Of a stretch of 64,000 bases of DNA, positions 1 to 10,703 are shown piece by piece. The position numbers and the translations under genes are program-made. The notes beneath the pieces were generated by a model, which searched no databases, was not told where the DNA came from, and saw only the letters and a list, made by a program, of their open reading frames with translations. How positions within the stretch are numbered: position 1 is the stretch's first letter; the number at the start of each line of letters is the position of its first letter. The stretch comes from Scortum barcoo (Eukaryota; Chordata; Actinopteri; Centrarchiformes; Terapontidae). The stretch covers positions 21,820,001 to 21,884,000 of the forward strand of contig CM041553.1 in NCBI GenBank assembly GCA_023238725.1, read 5' to 3'.

Positions 1-30
1 TTAGCAACAGAGAGACGCAGATACGGAGAG

Positions 31-66
<36 letters not shown>

Positions 67-613
67 TATGTTTGTATTTTTTGGCTGGGGAAACTAGGCT
101 GCGGGCTCTGTTTTGAGAGTGGCTTTGTAAGCTCAGCGCTGAAAAATGAATGAGGATGAACAGAAACTTCTATTGTTGCTCAGGGACATTTTAAGAACAA
201 AAACATAATTGTATCTGTAACTCCACGTACTGAAACGTCATTAAAAGTTAACTGTGCCTCCACGAGGGAACAAGGGTTATCTCTGCTGTCCTCTGACACG
301 GTACGAGTGTGAATGCTGATAGGGGCATAAGAATGTTATTATACGGTGTTTAAGTTACCAAACAGGAAAAGTGACTCTTACCGCCCTGTGAGGAGACGCT
401 GTTTTGATTTAAGTGGAAGCACATGTTTTTACACAATACTACATACAGTGTGCACTGTATGTGGGTACTAATAAAGAAGGTGACACAACAATCTGCCCGA
501 AAAAGGCCACAGAGAAAGTGGTGGAGAGATGTATGAGCAAGCGTCTTTACTCTGTGTGTGTGTGTGCATCCACGTGCGAGAGAACAGGAGCTGAGGGCTC
601 AAGAGGGAGGGGC

Positions 614-630
614 GGGGGGGGGGGGGGGGG
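614..630. repeat. Run of 17 G next to other G-runs
   Basis: A homopolymer of 17 guanines follows GGGAGGGG, so four or more G-runs lie within about 30 bases. This can form a G-quadruplex on the plus strand, and it is also a place where assembled length is unreliable. Confidence 0.8.
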
Positions 631-784
631 CTCTGAAAAAAGGAAACCACGAATGGACGGAAAAACGGCCTACAGGCAAAACAATCTGCCCGATAGCCAA
701 TCACGCGCCTCGAAGCTGCAGCCCTTCCATATAAGGCAGGCGCACACAAGCCGACATTGGTGGGGATGTAGGATGTGACAACAA

Positions 785-785
785 C

Positions 786-822
<37 letters not shown>
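785..822. repeat. (AC)n microsatellite
   Basis: About 19 uninterrupted AC units within the inferred foxk1 intron 2. Confidence 0.85.
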
Positions 823-823
<1 letters not shown>

Positions 824-1915
824 ACCAGAGGGCACACTCGGAGGCCGCCACACACTTGCACATGCTGTATACATTTATAGAGCAGTCATTTTCAAACGTG
901 CTATCACAGCTCATTCAAGTGCAGGTTTCCGTCTCAACAGAAACACTGCAGCAGCTGATGAGTACACATTCAGCCAGAAAGGATATTATCGGTGCAGCTG
1001 ATATGTGGTTGTGGAAAAGAAAAAGAAAAAAAAAAAAAAACACTCGAAGCCTCACAATTGGTCATGAGTAAAACCAAAGGATATTAAGCCCTGCATGTTT
1101 TCAAATCCACACAGATGACTGTAACATAAATAAACATCCACAGACCTGAGACAGGAGAACGTAAACAGCTCATATGCTCTGATGAACGCCTTGCTGTATG
1201 ATCCTTCATGCAACATGCATAGACATAACCGAGTTATAATGTGCTGCTTTGTAAATAGGTTTTCGGTCTTGGTGCATGACCCTCCAACACTGATACCCAT
1301 TTGAAAAAACAAGCAACATACCACTTTTCACAAAACAAGACGACAAGCACTTATGTAAAAGTGTAAATGGAATATACTAATGTTTATTTCTGTGCAACCC
1401 TAAATAAACAGCACATTATATTCGGGCTGTGACAAACCATTTGCAGAATTAACATTTCCAGTATATTAATCATTTGGTCAATGTATTAAAATGCTTATTG
1501 TTTGATAAATCTTAAAGTGATGTCATCAGATTGATGGTTTTGTCAGGTCAAGAAAACCCCAAGTTTACTACCACGTAAGACAGAACAGTTGAGAATTAAT
1601 TTTCTATCAGTAGACGAATCAAAGTATTGGCTACTAATTAATAATATGTATTTAAATCAACAGCTGGAGACTCAGTCAGACCAGATGTTTAAGCTCAGCA
1701 AGCTTAGCGCTGAGCTTAAACAGTCACAACAATGAACTGAAAATGTGTTTCCAAAAAACAAAACTTTAAGAAATAAACACATTGACACCTACTTCCAATT
1801 CTGAACCATTTGCTTTGCATTTATAAAGTGTGTATGTTACATGCCATACTTGCATTTGGGAACGTATATCTGCTGGGCTTCATGTCATTCTGTGTGTCTG
1901 CAGGTCTCTCCTTAC

Positions 1916-4900
1916 CTGATGGTGCCTGTGGGCGACGGCAGCGGAGAGCCAAATGCCCTGATGTGCTCTTCATGCTGCTGCATTGTGGGAATGCTGATTT
2001 TGAGGGGGGAAATGTGGGGCAGAAGCGGGCGAGGGGGAAGAGATGGCTGCTCCCTCTCTCGGTGCTCCTCGGGCTCCAGTAGTGACATGAACTGGATCTT
2101 GATTACCGTACTGGGAAAACGAAACACACACCTGTAGAGCAGGACAGCAGGAAAAAAAGTTTAATTAGTGTCTTTTCAAGTCAGTCTTATTTATATAGGT
2201 CCAAATCACAGCAAAGAATATCTCATGACACTTTACATAGCAGATGCAGAGCAGACCTAGATCATACTCTCACACTCTTTCTATTCCCTCCTATATAATG
2301 CTCAACAGCTAAGCGTTATTCTATAGTGATGGTTATGGAGTTTTTAAATCATTAACATGACCTTCCTTAGCAGATGGAGTTTGCCCATTTGTAAAAGAAA
2401 TGTAAATTGAACTGTCCATTTTTACACATGCTTTACAGACTTGTTTTATGACTCAAACTTCTCTGTGTAAAATGACCAGGTAATTTGAAATGTATGGAAA
2501 AACTCCATCTGCTGTCGTATTACGTGATACGACTGAAACCAAGAGAACAGCTGCTAAATGGGGTGTTGTGTGCAAGATAAAGAATGAACCTCTTAATGTT
2601 GGTTTATGTTTTACGTTACACATAATGGGTAACACATCCGACAAAATCCTAACAGTTATCCAGTGTCTTTTATTTAGAAATATTAACGTCGTATCATTAA
2701 GCGATGACACCTTCCCCTTAAAATAGGGGTTTGCTTATAATATAAACAATATCTTAAGTCAACACCTTACGTGGACAAAAAACTAGGCTGGTGTAGACTT
2801 TACACAACCGCCGTTTGCCTGTATTTCCTCTTCTTTTGGCAGGTCTGGACAACTGCCTCAATAAAAGCCAGGATCAGTCCAGGTCCATGGTAGTTCAAGC
2901 CTAAACGAAGCCCTTGAAAATAATTATGTGTTTGAGGGATTGAGTTAACGTTTTACAATGGAACCTTAATGAGTAATGTAAATAGTTTTAATTTTTCCCT
3001 GCAGGTACAAGCAGCAAGGTTGTATATTCAGTGTAGTTAAGTCTTTGTAACTGCAACCCTCCTATCTGCCTAAATATGATGATTGATGTCTTTGAAAAAG
3101 AAAATGAATCCCTACTAATTCTAGGGGTTCTGAGCTCAGGTTTAGACCTCCCTGTAGAGATAACCACATTGAAAAAAAAAAAAAAAAAAAAACATCCAGA
3201 CAGGACCACAAACGTGCTGTAAGCAGTTTCAGGCAGCAACACCAGTCTATGATAAAAAATGTGGTAGAAATGTTCCATCCTTCCTCTATAATTTGTCCAT
3301 GAGCAGTGTGCTCCCAGCCGTCTCTGCCTGGCGCAGGCCATCCTCAACTCCTGAGCACCCATGTGAGAAGAGCACTAATGAAGGAGGAAAGAGGTCTCCG
3401 ACAACTAAGGAAGATGCGAGAGACTGTGTATACAACACCTACTGCTTATTTCCTTCATCAGTCCCAGCTGTGTGTCAGAGGAGCAAATAGAAAGCCGCTG
3501 TTCAAGAACTCACATGACATTTTGAACAGTGTTTACCGGAGGGCATGTGAGAGACTCTTAAGACAAAGTAGAAGACGGTTCAATGGTCTAACGGGACCAA
3601 ACTTAAGCTTCTTTGTCCTTCACATCACCCAAGACACATCATTGTATTGTGTGGATATTTCATTGCTGCAACAAAAACAAAAACTAAGTCAAGGAGAAAA
3701 TCTGTTGCAGCCTGCAAGAGCGCTATGACATGGCAGAAGATCTATTTTACTGCTTTAAAAATGACGCCAAACATTAACACAGATCTACAGCTTAAAAGCA
3801 ACAATGTTAATGTCCGGCAGCAGCCAAGTCAGAGTCCAGTCCAGACCTTAGTCCAATCTGAAATTTGAGGCAGGACTTGAAATTGCTGCTCACTCAGGGT
3901 CCCACTGAAACTTACCAGAGCTTGAGCAACTCTGTAAAGAAAACTGGGAATAATTGGCACTCTCTGGGAGAATCAAGATGATACAGACTGAACCACACAT
4001 ATTCAAGGCTGTAATTTTGAAAGGTGACTCCACTAAAGTTTGACTTAAAGGGGACAAATTACAAGCAACTGTGCTGTGCTGTATTTGTACTCAACTTAGA
4101 CTCATCTGTGGAGATTTCATCTTTTTTCTCCTTACTGTTATCAAATCACCTAATTAATCCAATAAAAGCTATTCAAAATTTAAAAATGATAAAGAGGTTT
4201 CTAGCAAAGTCTGAAGGGCCAGGGCAACACATGCGGACATGGCTGTGTCGGATATGGCCTTGGTGTGTTTACTCCATGTGCTCCTGCAATGAGGATGTCA
4301 TTTCAGCCTGCACTTCCTGCTCATTGTTCGACACACCCCCAAAACAGTCTTGACAGCCAATCAGAGAGAATAAGGGAACAACCCCCCCCACCACCCCTGC
4401 ACACACACACACACACACACACAAAACAAACAGACACACATCACCACCACCCCCACGCCACCCTGTGATTGACACACACATACACACACTGTCAAAGCTT
4501 TGAGTTTTCACAATTGCTTCTGTGTTAAACGAACAAATGAGAGGGGAATTTTTAACCTCAACAGTGGTGAAACGACAGCAGAGTTAAAACCTCACAAAAA
4601 ACACACAATTCCCTTAAGACAAGAAAAATGCATTTTTTTATACAAAACAAGCGCACCTATTCCCCGTGAGAATCGAGAGCTAAGCAGTCGGGGGTGCGTT
4701 TGTTTACATTACTGTTTACATTACTGTTTACCTACCGGCGACACGTTGGCCAGCCGCCTCACGACAAGCTAACATAATACTCTGGAGATACTTTAATCTG
4801 AAAAATATTTTAAGTGCGGGTGTTTTAAAGGCAAATTTTTCCACAATATGACAACACGCTGAGTGAAATATCAATACTTCCTCCCCTTCGTTTGCTTGCT

Positions 4901-5941
4901 AGCTTTCGCTGTCTTGTCGGTAGGCCTAAGTTTGCTAACGGCTAAAAGTAGCTTGGTTAATTCACAAAAGTGGGGTGAAGTTACTCCCCACCCCCACCTC
5001 AGAATAAATGAATAAAAATCAGAATTTCGCACCTAAAGTGGGGTTGTGTGTATCTTATTTTGTCGCAGCTCACTGTCCAAATCAAGGTTTTTTACTCACT
5101 TTTACTCGATCAGACCAAATCAAACCGCTCCGATAAACTGGGGGTGTTATGACAAACTTAGTAACCCGGTCAGGATTTGTCTCCAAGATGAACATGTTCT
5201 CCCTTGATAAAATGTCGAAAAAGTCACACTACCTTACTGACATTACGAAGTGGACTTTTGTTAATGATGTGTCCACGCTGCCTACATATTATTTTACACG
5301 TGTTTTACAGTTTAGGTGCAGAAAAAAGAGAGGGGTGACTTTACAGAGTATACTAAATAAACCGTAACACCAGCTCCCAGCGTCAGTTACTGCACTAAAC
5401 GAACATTAGCAACGGACCAACCGCCGTGTGGCCGTGACTGGTCGGTCGGTCGTCGGTAACGGCAGTGCGGTACTCACTCCCGGGGCAGCGGCAGCGGCGG
5501 AGCCCCCCTCCGCTGGAACACCCCGTCAACGAACACGCCGTTCTTGCCCAGGCACCGGAGGGAGAAGCCGCTCGCCTCGTCGTAGGTGATCTGCAGGTGT
5601 CGCCGGGAGATGAAGCTCGAGTGACCCATGTTGATGTCGACGGAGCCGTGGGACGAGTTCCGGCCTATGGTGACCGTCCTCTGCCGCATGACGAACTCAA
5701 AGTCCCGGCCCTCGAGTCTGGCGAGGGCCTGCGGGGGAGGACAAGCGAGGCGCACCGGCAGGACGGCGGCTGCGGCGGCGGCGTCGGCCCCAGCCCGGGC
5801 TTCCATCAGCGGGGGACCGAGCAGGGCGAGCGAGGGCTGGTGATAGGCGTGCGAGGTCACCGAGACGCGCACGGGACTGCACGGCGCAGACTGCAGGGCG
5901 AGCAGGGCCCGAGCTCCGGTGTCGTCCCGGTAGTCTGCCAT
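1916..5941 (-). CDS. foxk1: Forkhead box protein K1, first two coding exons (gene continues off left edge)
   Basis: Forkhead transcription factor with an N-terminal phosphothreonine-binding FHA domain; the forkhead DNA-binding domain is encoded beyond the left edge. Exon 1 is 5478-5941 (ATG at 5939-5941, donor GTGAGTA). Exon 2 is 1916-2131 (acceptor CTCTACAG, donor GTAAGG). Exon 1 ends with two bases of a codon that exon 2 completes, and exon 2 is 216 nt, so the frame is kept. The N terminus (GARALLALQSAPCSPV) is the FOXK1 rather than FOXK2 form. An alanine-rich stretch is followed by FHA landmarks: TIGRNSS near residue 91, SSFISRRH near 108, KNGVFVDG near 133. Exon 2 continues with FRFPST, IKIQF, HISPLKI and SPLPSPTGTI, as in FOXK1. 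Linkage to sdk1 supports FOXK1. I see no further foxk1 exon in 1-1915. Confidence 0.94.
2178..2270. repeat. Teleost interspersed repeat fragment
   Basis: The string TTATTTATATAGGTCCAAAT, then a CATGACACTTTACATAG-like stretch and GACCTAGATCATACTCT, resembles a short repeat common in fish introns (TTTATATAGCGCCAAAT ... CTTTACA). The family is recalled from memory and I cannot name it. A related-looking fragment is at about 7085-7175. Confidence 0.4.
3300..4030 (+). mobile_element. Tc1/mariner-like DNA transposon relic
   Basis: The plus strand carries decayed fragments of a fish Tc1-like transposase gene. About 3385-3420 matches the AGGTCTCCGACAACT region. About 3590-3660 corresponds to the catalytic-domain part that normally reads like 'TGGTCCGATGAGAC'. 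About 3836-3930 corresponds to the C-terminal part (PDL.PIENLWQDLK followed by ELE). Stops and indels interrupt every frame, so it is not functional. Terminal inverted repeats were not identified and the limits are approximate. Confidence 0.6.
4399..4424. repeat. (CA)n microsatellite
   Basis: A perfect CA dinucleotide run. The short open frames over it on both strands are low-complexity artefacts. Confidence 0.85.
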
Positions 5942-6180
5942 CTTCTTTCAGAGGGTCAACACACACGCACGCACGCACACTTCACTTCTCTCGCACACAC
6001 ATACACACACACAAGAGTTGCAACGTGAGAGTTTTCGGTCGGGGCACTTGTTCGCTCCGTGGCTGTCTGAACAACATGGAGTCCCGGTCGGCGCAAGAAC
6101 CGGACCGGAGTATCCGCATGAACGGGACTGGTGATGCGTTCAGGGGCCTCTTCTGTAAGCTGCTGCTGCAAAGACACACA
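5440..6180 (-). promoter_or_regulatory. CpG-rich block over foxk1 exon 1 and its upstream flank
   Basis: The sequence is clearly richer in G+C and CpG than the AT-rich flanks. It covers foxk1 exon 1 and about 240 bases upstream of the start codon. This is the usual form of a vertebrate CpG-island promoter, so the foxk1 transcription start is probably between about 5942 and 6180. No TATA box is evident. A short (CA)n tract lies at about 5994-6011. The promoter role is inferred from composition and position only. Confidence 0.55.
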
Positions 6181-6339
6181 AGACTCGCTCAACACTTGCA
6201 GCAGATATACAATTCAAAAAATTGCATCAGTATTTTTTATTTGTCGTGTGCACATCAGTTATATTTGGCAATGAAATTCTTTAAGTCACAGGCTCCCTCC
6301 AACAATGCTAAAAAATGTGTAGAAATAAAATCCCTTAAG

Positions 6340-6720
6340 TAAAAAATACTAAAGTTTGAGATATTAAAATAGACAATAGTATAACATGAATATAAAACTA
6401 AATAATACAAATATAAAATTGAATATAGATATAAAAATAATACAAAATGTTGAGGCAGCAGGGTGTTAATATTAATAATGTGCACTTAAAAGGAGTTTAA
6501 AGGGTTATGGTCTGGGGGATGAAGCTCTCCCTGAGCCTGGTGGTGTCGGTCGGATGCTGCAGAACAGTTTGTGGCTGGGGTGATAATTAATGATCCTGTT
6601 GTCTTCTTCCTACACCGCTGGGTGTAGAGGTCCTCCATGGAATGGCAGCTCCATCCTGGTGATGCACCGAGCAGTTTTCACCAGCCTCTGTAGAGCCTTA
6701 TGGTTGCTCTAGATTAAAGT
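6340..6720 (-). mobile_element. L2-like LINE 3' fragment
   Basis: Read on the minus strand, about 6700-6500 gives a frameshifted version of the C terminus of a fish L2-type reverse transcriptase: LQRLVKTA..ITRM, then a HPSHKLF..L-like segment and a GR-S-P-like stretch. An AT-rich 3'UTR-like tail follows to about 6340. The copy is 5'-truncated and decayed, as most LINE copies are. L2 is the best match from memory; another CR1-group clade is possible. Confidence 0.55.
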
Positions 6721-6771
6721 ATGGTACATTTTGGACATTTTCATCTTAAAGTTAGATCAGTAGCAGAAAGC

Positions 6772-6860
6772 ATGTATCCCAGAAGCAGGTTAGGCAGAGG
6801 AATGGCTGCTCTCTCTCTCAGTGCTCCAGGAGTGACATGAACTGGATGATGATTTAATGT
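6772..6860 (-). pseudogene. Decayed partial copy of foxk1 exon 2
   Basis: On the minus strand these ~85 bases align with the middle of foxk1 exon 2 (about 2010-2105). Shared blocks include ATCCAGTTCATGTCACT, CTGGAGC, GAGAGGGAGCAGCCAT (one difference) and CTGCTTCTG, with an internal deletion of about 8 bases and small indels. The frame is not kept and no splice sites are evident. It lies about 0.8 kb upstream of foxk1 exon 1, outside the normal transcript, next to an L2 fragment. It could come from a local duplication or from a retrocopy fragment; the short match does not separate the two. Confidence 0.7.
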
Positions 6861-9280
6861 GCACCCAGCAAAATCATGTTTAAATGTCTTCTCTTCCATC
6901 AAGTGTCCATGAGATTATCAATTTATAAAACAAACGATTTCTGGACAATCAAAATCCTCCATTCCTCTTGGTTCGGGGCTCGGGTGGGATCCAGCACAAC
7001 ACTTTGATCCTAAATGCTAAATGTACTGTTTTTCTAGGCTGGGCATAGACTTATATTAAGTGTATATGGTCTTTTTGCTTCGTTAAAATAACATGAGCAA
7101 CAAGGCAAGACAAATTATATTTCTATGGCACCCCTTAAAATACATAAACATTTTAAAGTGATTTAAACAAGGCAAGAAAGCATGGGACCAATATTTAAAA
7201 ACACAATGAGGAAAAAAATAAAATATAATATAATAAAGTACATTAGTCTAAAAAGAAGAGAGAACATGAATAGTGTAATAGTCTATCAAATAAATTTAAT
7301 AAGGGGAATAAAATTGTACAAGACGAAGTATGCATAGCAGTTTGTAGAACAGCTCATTATGTGAGAAAAGATAACAGAAAAGAAACAGTAGTCCACAACA
7401 CTGCCATCTCGGCTGCAGGTTGTGTTCCCTGAACGCCACATCTGGACTCCTCGGTCGATAGGCTGCAGTTCATGTTGTCACACCAGGAAACAGGAGCCTG
7501 AGTGCTGAAGTATCTCGAGATTTGAGATCTGCTGAGGTGTTACCCAGAGGTGATCATTTATTATTAGACTTTAACTTTCAAGTCTGTCCTCAGTTCAAAT
7601 CAGTGCAAAATAATTGAACAAAAAAATAAACTGAATGAATAAATTACAGCCACTAAAACATATCCACAGGGATTAAAGTTCCTCATGTTGCTCTTAAAGA
7701 TGCAGTTTGTGGTGACTTTAATGGACCGGTTTGGTGTAATATCACATATTTCAGCCGTTTTCCGCAGAAAACCTATAAACTTTTTTTTTTCAACATGTGG
7801 TGTCTGCAGTGTAGCTGGTTTGCTCACCTCAGATTTTTTTTCTTTTTTTCTTTTTATCTCTATCCTCTGTTTATAAACATGGAAAGAACAAGATGGTTGA
7901 AAAACTCGGATAATGGATCTGTGGAGGAGCAGGAGCACGTGGGCAATAAATGAATAACAGACCGTCCGCGCGAGGTTGCTGTTGTGACATAAAAGATTAA
8001 GAGAGACACAAAAATTGCAGCTTGATCACAGTAGTGCACTTTGATGCACTTTAGTACTGAAATGTGTGGTCAAACATTAACTCACTGTCTGGCTGATATG
8101 TGAATGAACTCTACACACTCTGGAATATAAACCAAGTACATTTAGTACGAGTTTGAGGTACTAGTTGTTATGAGTTTTTTCTCTTTATGATACTTCACTA
8201 CATCTCAGAGGGAAATTTTGACCTTTTGACAATAGTTATTTAATGGGTTTACTTATTAGTTAGTTTACAGATTAAGAATTTTGCACACACAAAAAAAACA
8301 CAAAGAGCTTATAAAATACGATGTGTTATATATTATACTATCCAACAGTAACAGTACAAGAATAGCTGAAATGATGAGTCAGTTAAGAAATGGATTGATT
8401 CACAGAGTATTAATTGGAATAGCTTGTCATTTTTCATGCAAAAACATTTCATAGTATAGGTTTCCCAAATGCTTTTCCTTTTAATTGTTTTTATCTATTT
8501 TAAATAATCGTGAGGTTTGGACTGTTTGTTGGACAAAACAAACTATGAATGTGTCATTTTGAATAATTATGACGACACTTCTCACTATTTTCAGAATTTC
8601 TACAAACTAATAATAATCAGTTAATTACTGTAATAGCAAAAACATCCTATTGATCCATAATGAAAATAAGCATTAGTTGAAATCCTATACAAAGTAGCAA
8701 ATAAGCTTCACCACAACTAACTAAAACTGTATAATCCTGTTTTTACATTGATGCATGGGTAATAATAACCTAATGATCTAATATATAATAGTGCCATTCA
8801 CAGGGGATATTTTTCTATGCTGAATACTTTTACTTTTGAAATCTTAAATATGTTTTCCAGGTTATACTTCTATGTTTTAATGTAGTAAGATTTTAAATGC
8901 TGAACTTTTACAAGGAACGAAATACACAAACACCTGCAAAACATAATTAATTGTAAGATGTTTTTTGTTATTTTGTCCATTTGACCTCAGCCCCCACCTC
9001 ATACTGGAAAGAAATAACCCTCGTAGTTCTAAAACTTCTTATCAACAAGTTTCTGTCATGCTGCTGTTGTACAGCAATGGTTTAAACATTTATAGCACCT
9101 GCAAGCTGCATGTTGTTATAACAGTGATCAAATCATTTGTAAGAATGACAGTGTGCATCATTGATTTATAATTTATCATTTATTATTAACAGTTTGTCAC
9201 TCAGTTGGATGAATAAACAGTAAATAAATGCTTTGACAGGATCAAGATAAGGACAAGTGACTGAAAAGATCAAATATGGA

Positions 9281-9620
9281 CAATGGTGGAAGAAATATTC
9301 TCTTTTTACTTAAGTCAAAATAAAAGTCAAATATATCTAAAGTATATCTTAAAATATATATTAAATTTACTTAAAGTAGCAAACGTAAAAGTAATGTATT
9401 GCACAGAACGCTTCATTTCAGACTAATCTTTATTATATAGGTACATTAATGTATTCAAGATCAATATCAAATAAATGTAGTGTAGTAAAAAGTCAAATAT
9501 TTCCTTCAGAGCTATAGTGGGTTGTAGTATACAGTATAAAGTACCAGAAAATAGAAATACAAAGTACATGTACTTCAAAATTGTACATGAGTAAATGCAC
9601 TTAGTTACTTTCTACCACTG
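9281..9620 (+). mobile_element. Non-autonomous hAT-like MITE
   Basis: The element starts AATGGTGGAAGAA and ends TTACTTTCTACCACTG, degraded versions of the CAGTGGTGGAAG / CTTCCACCACTG ends of a very common teleost MITE. Internally it has the diagnostic tract GTACTTCAAAATTGTACATG followed by GAGTAAATGCACTTAGTTAC. There is no coding capacity. Assignment to the hAT superfamily is from memory of this repeat type. Confidence 0.6.
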
Positions 9621-9683
9621 AAAATGGTGTTTATTCACAATAGGTCTGTATACCACATAATTATTATCTTTCATCTTGTTGTT

Positions 9684-10648
9684 TTAGCTCGAGAGTGCAG
9701 GCCGTGGTACCAGCTTCAGTTTGATTGGTCGTTTTGGCATGAGCAAGCCCTGGATGTCCATCTCAAAAGGCACCTGGCAAGAAATTACATGTGAAGAGAA
9801 AAGGAGTGCAAACAAAGTTAATAATGCATTAAACTCAGCCTTGTTATTTGAAATGTGGAAACACTGGCAGTATCAAGGAGGGTAGGAACATCATGCATAG
9901 ATCAGACCTTTGAAAAAACAGACCTTTATAACATCGATCACTGGCTACCCCTCATTATCTCTATAAACTGGCAATGAATAATATTTGGACATAATAAATC
10001 ATATTCCATTAAAAGAAGCAATAATAAGCAGTGTAAAGATGAACATCTGTAGTCTCACCTCAGTCTCCTTACACACAGAGAAACTGTACCTCTGCAAGAC
10101 CTCCACCATTGCTAGTTTCATCATCACCAGGGCAAATCGCATCCCAATGCAGTTCCTTGGCCCTGCTCCGAAAGGCATGTATGTGTATGGATCAATAGTC
10201 TCCTTGTTTTCCTTGCTGAACCTGAGGGCACACACACACAAACCCAAATTAGTGCATTTATAACAGAAATGAGGCAGTGACCTGCTGAGCTCAGGTCCTT
10301 TCAGTGACTGTTTTGGTAAACCTAAAAATATAAATCCTTTCTCAACCTCTCAGGTTTGAACTCCTCTGGGTTAGGCCACAGATCAGGGTCCCTGTGCATG
10401 GGCCATGTGGGTACCATGACAACCATATCTTTTGGAATCACAAGGCCATTTATTTCCACAGTTGCTTTGGCCACGCGTTCCAGACGTGGAGCAATGGGGT
10501 ACAACCGGAGAGACTCGTTGATGACGCTGTCTAGATACTCCATCTGCATCAGAGCCTGATACTCAATTGGAGCCTGCAAAAACACACATATACATCGCTG
10601 CTATAAATTCTCACTCATGCCACTCAAATGTGGTGTACCTACATACAA

Positions 10649-10703
<55 letters not shown>

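Larger units (their letters stand above)
1..1915. other. foxk1 intron 2 (part), no exon seen
   Basis: No coding exon is recognisable on either strand. It holds (AC)n at 38-62 and about 785-822, a run of 17 G at 614-630, and an A-rich run at about 1021-1040. The open frames across 413-914 are artefacts of these repeats. By position this is foxk1 intron 2, running off the window. Confidence 0.6.
2132..5477. other. foxk1 intron 1, with repeat relics
   Basis: The 3.35 kb between foxk1 exons 1 and 2 contains no recognisable exon. It holds a teleost interspersed-repeat fragment near 2180-2265, a decayed Tc1/mariner-like element at about 3300-4030, an A-run near 3172-3191 and a (CA)n tract at about 4399-4424. 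A short direct duplication (TTACATTACTGT type) lies near 4705-4735. Confidence 0.6.
6181..9683. other. Gene-free interval between foxk1 and the first CYP3 gene
   Basis: This AT-rich interval contains no recognisable gene. It holds the L2 fragment (6340-6720), the foxk1 exon-2 relic (6772-6860), an interspersed-repeat-like stretch near 7085-7175 and a MITE at 9281-9620. Open frames at 7600-7938 and 8965-9171 show no domain or codon signature. The region just below 9684 should include the 3'UTR of the minus-strand CYP3 gene; I could not place a poly(A) site with confidence. Confidence 0.6.

Noticed and set aside
413..914. Overlapping open frames on both strands over (AC)n and poly-G
   Set aside because: Composition is driven by microsatellites (Thr/His or Cys/Val runs, poly-Gly); no domain, no splice context.
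6025..6342. Plus-strand open frame of 105 codons upstream of foxk1
   Set aside because: Antisense to the probable foxk1 5' flank, runs into AT-rich repeat DNA, no family resemblance.
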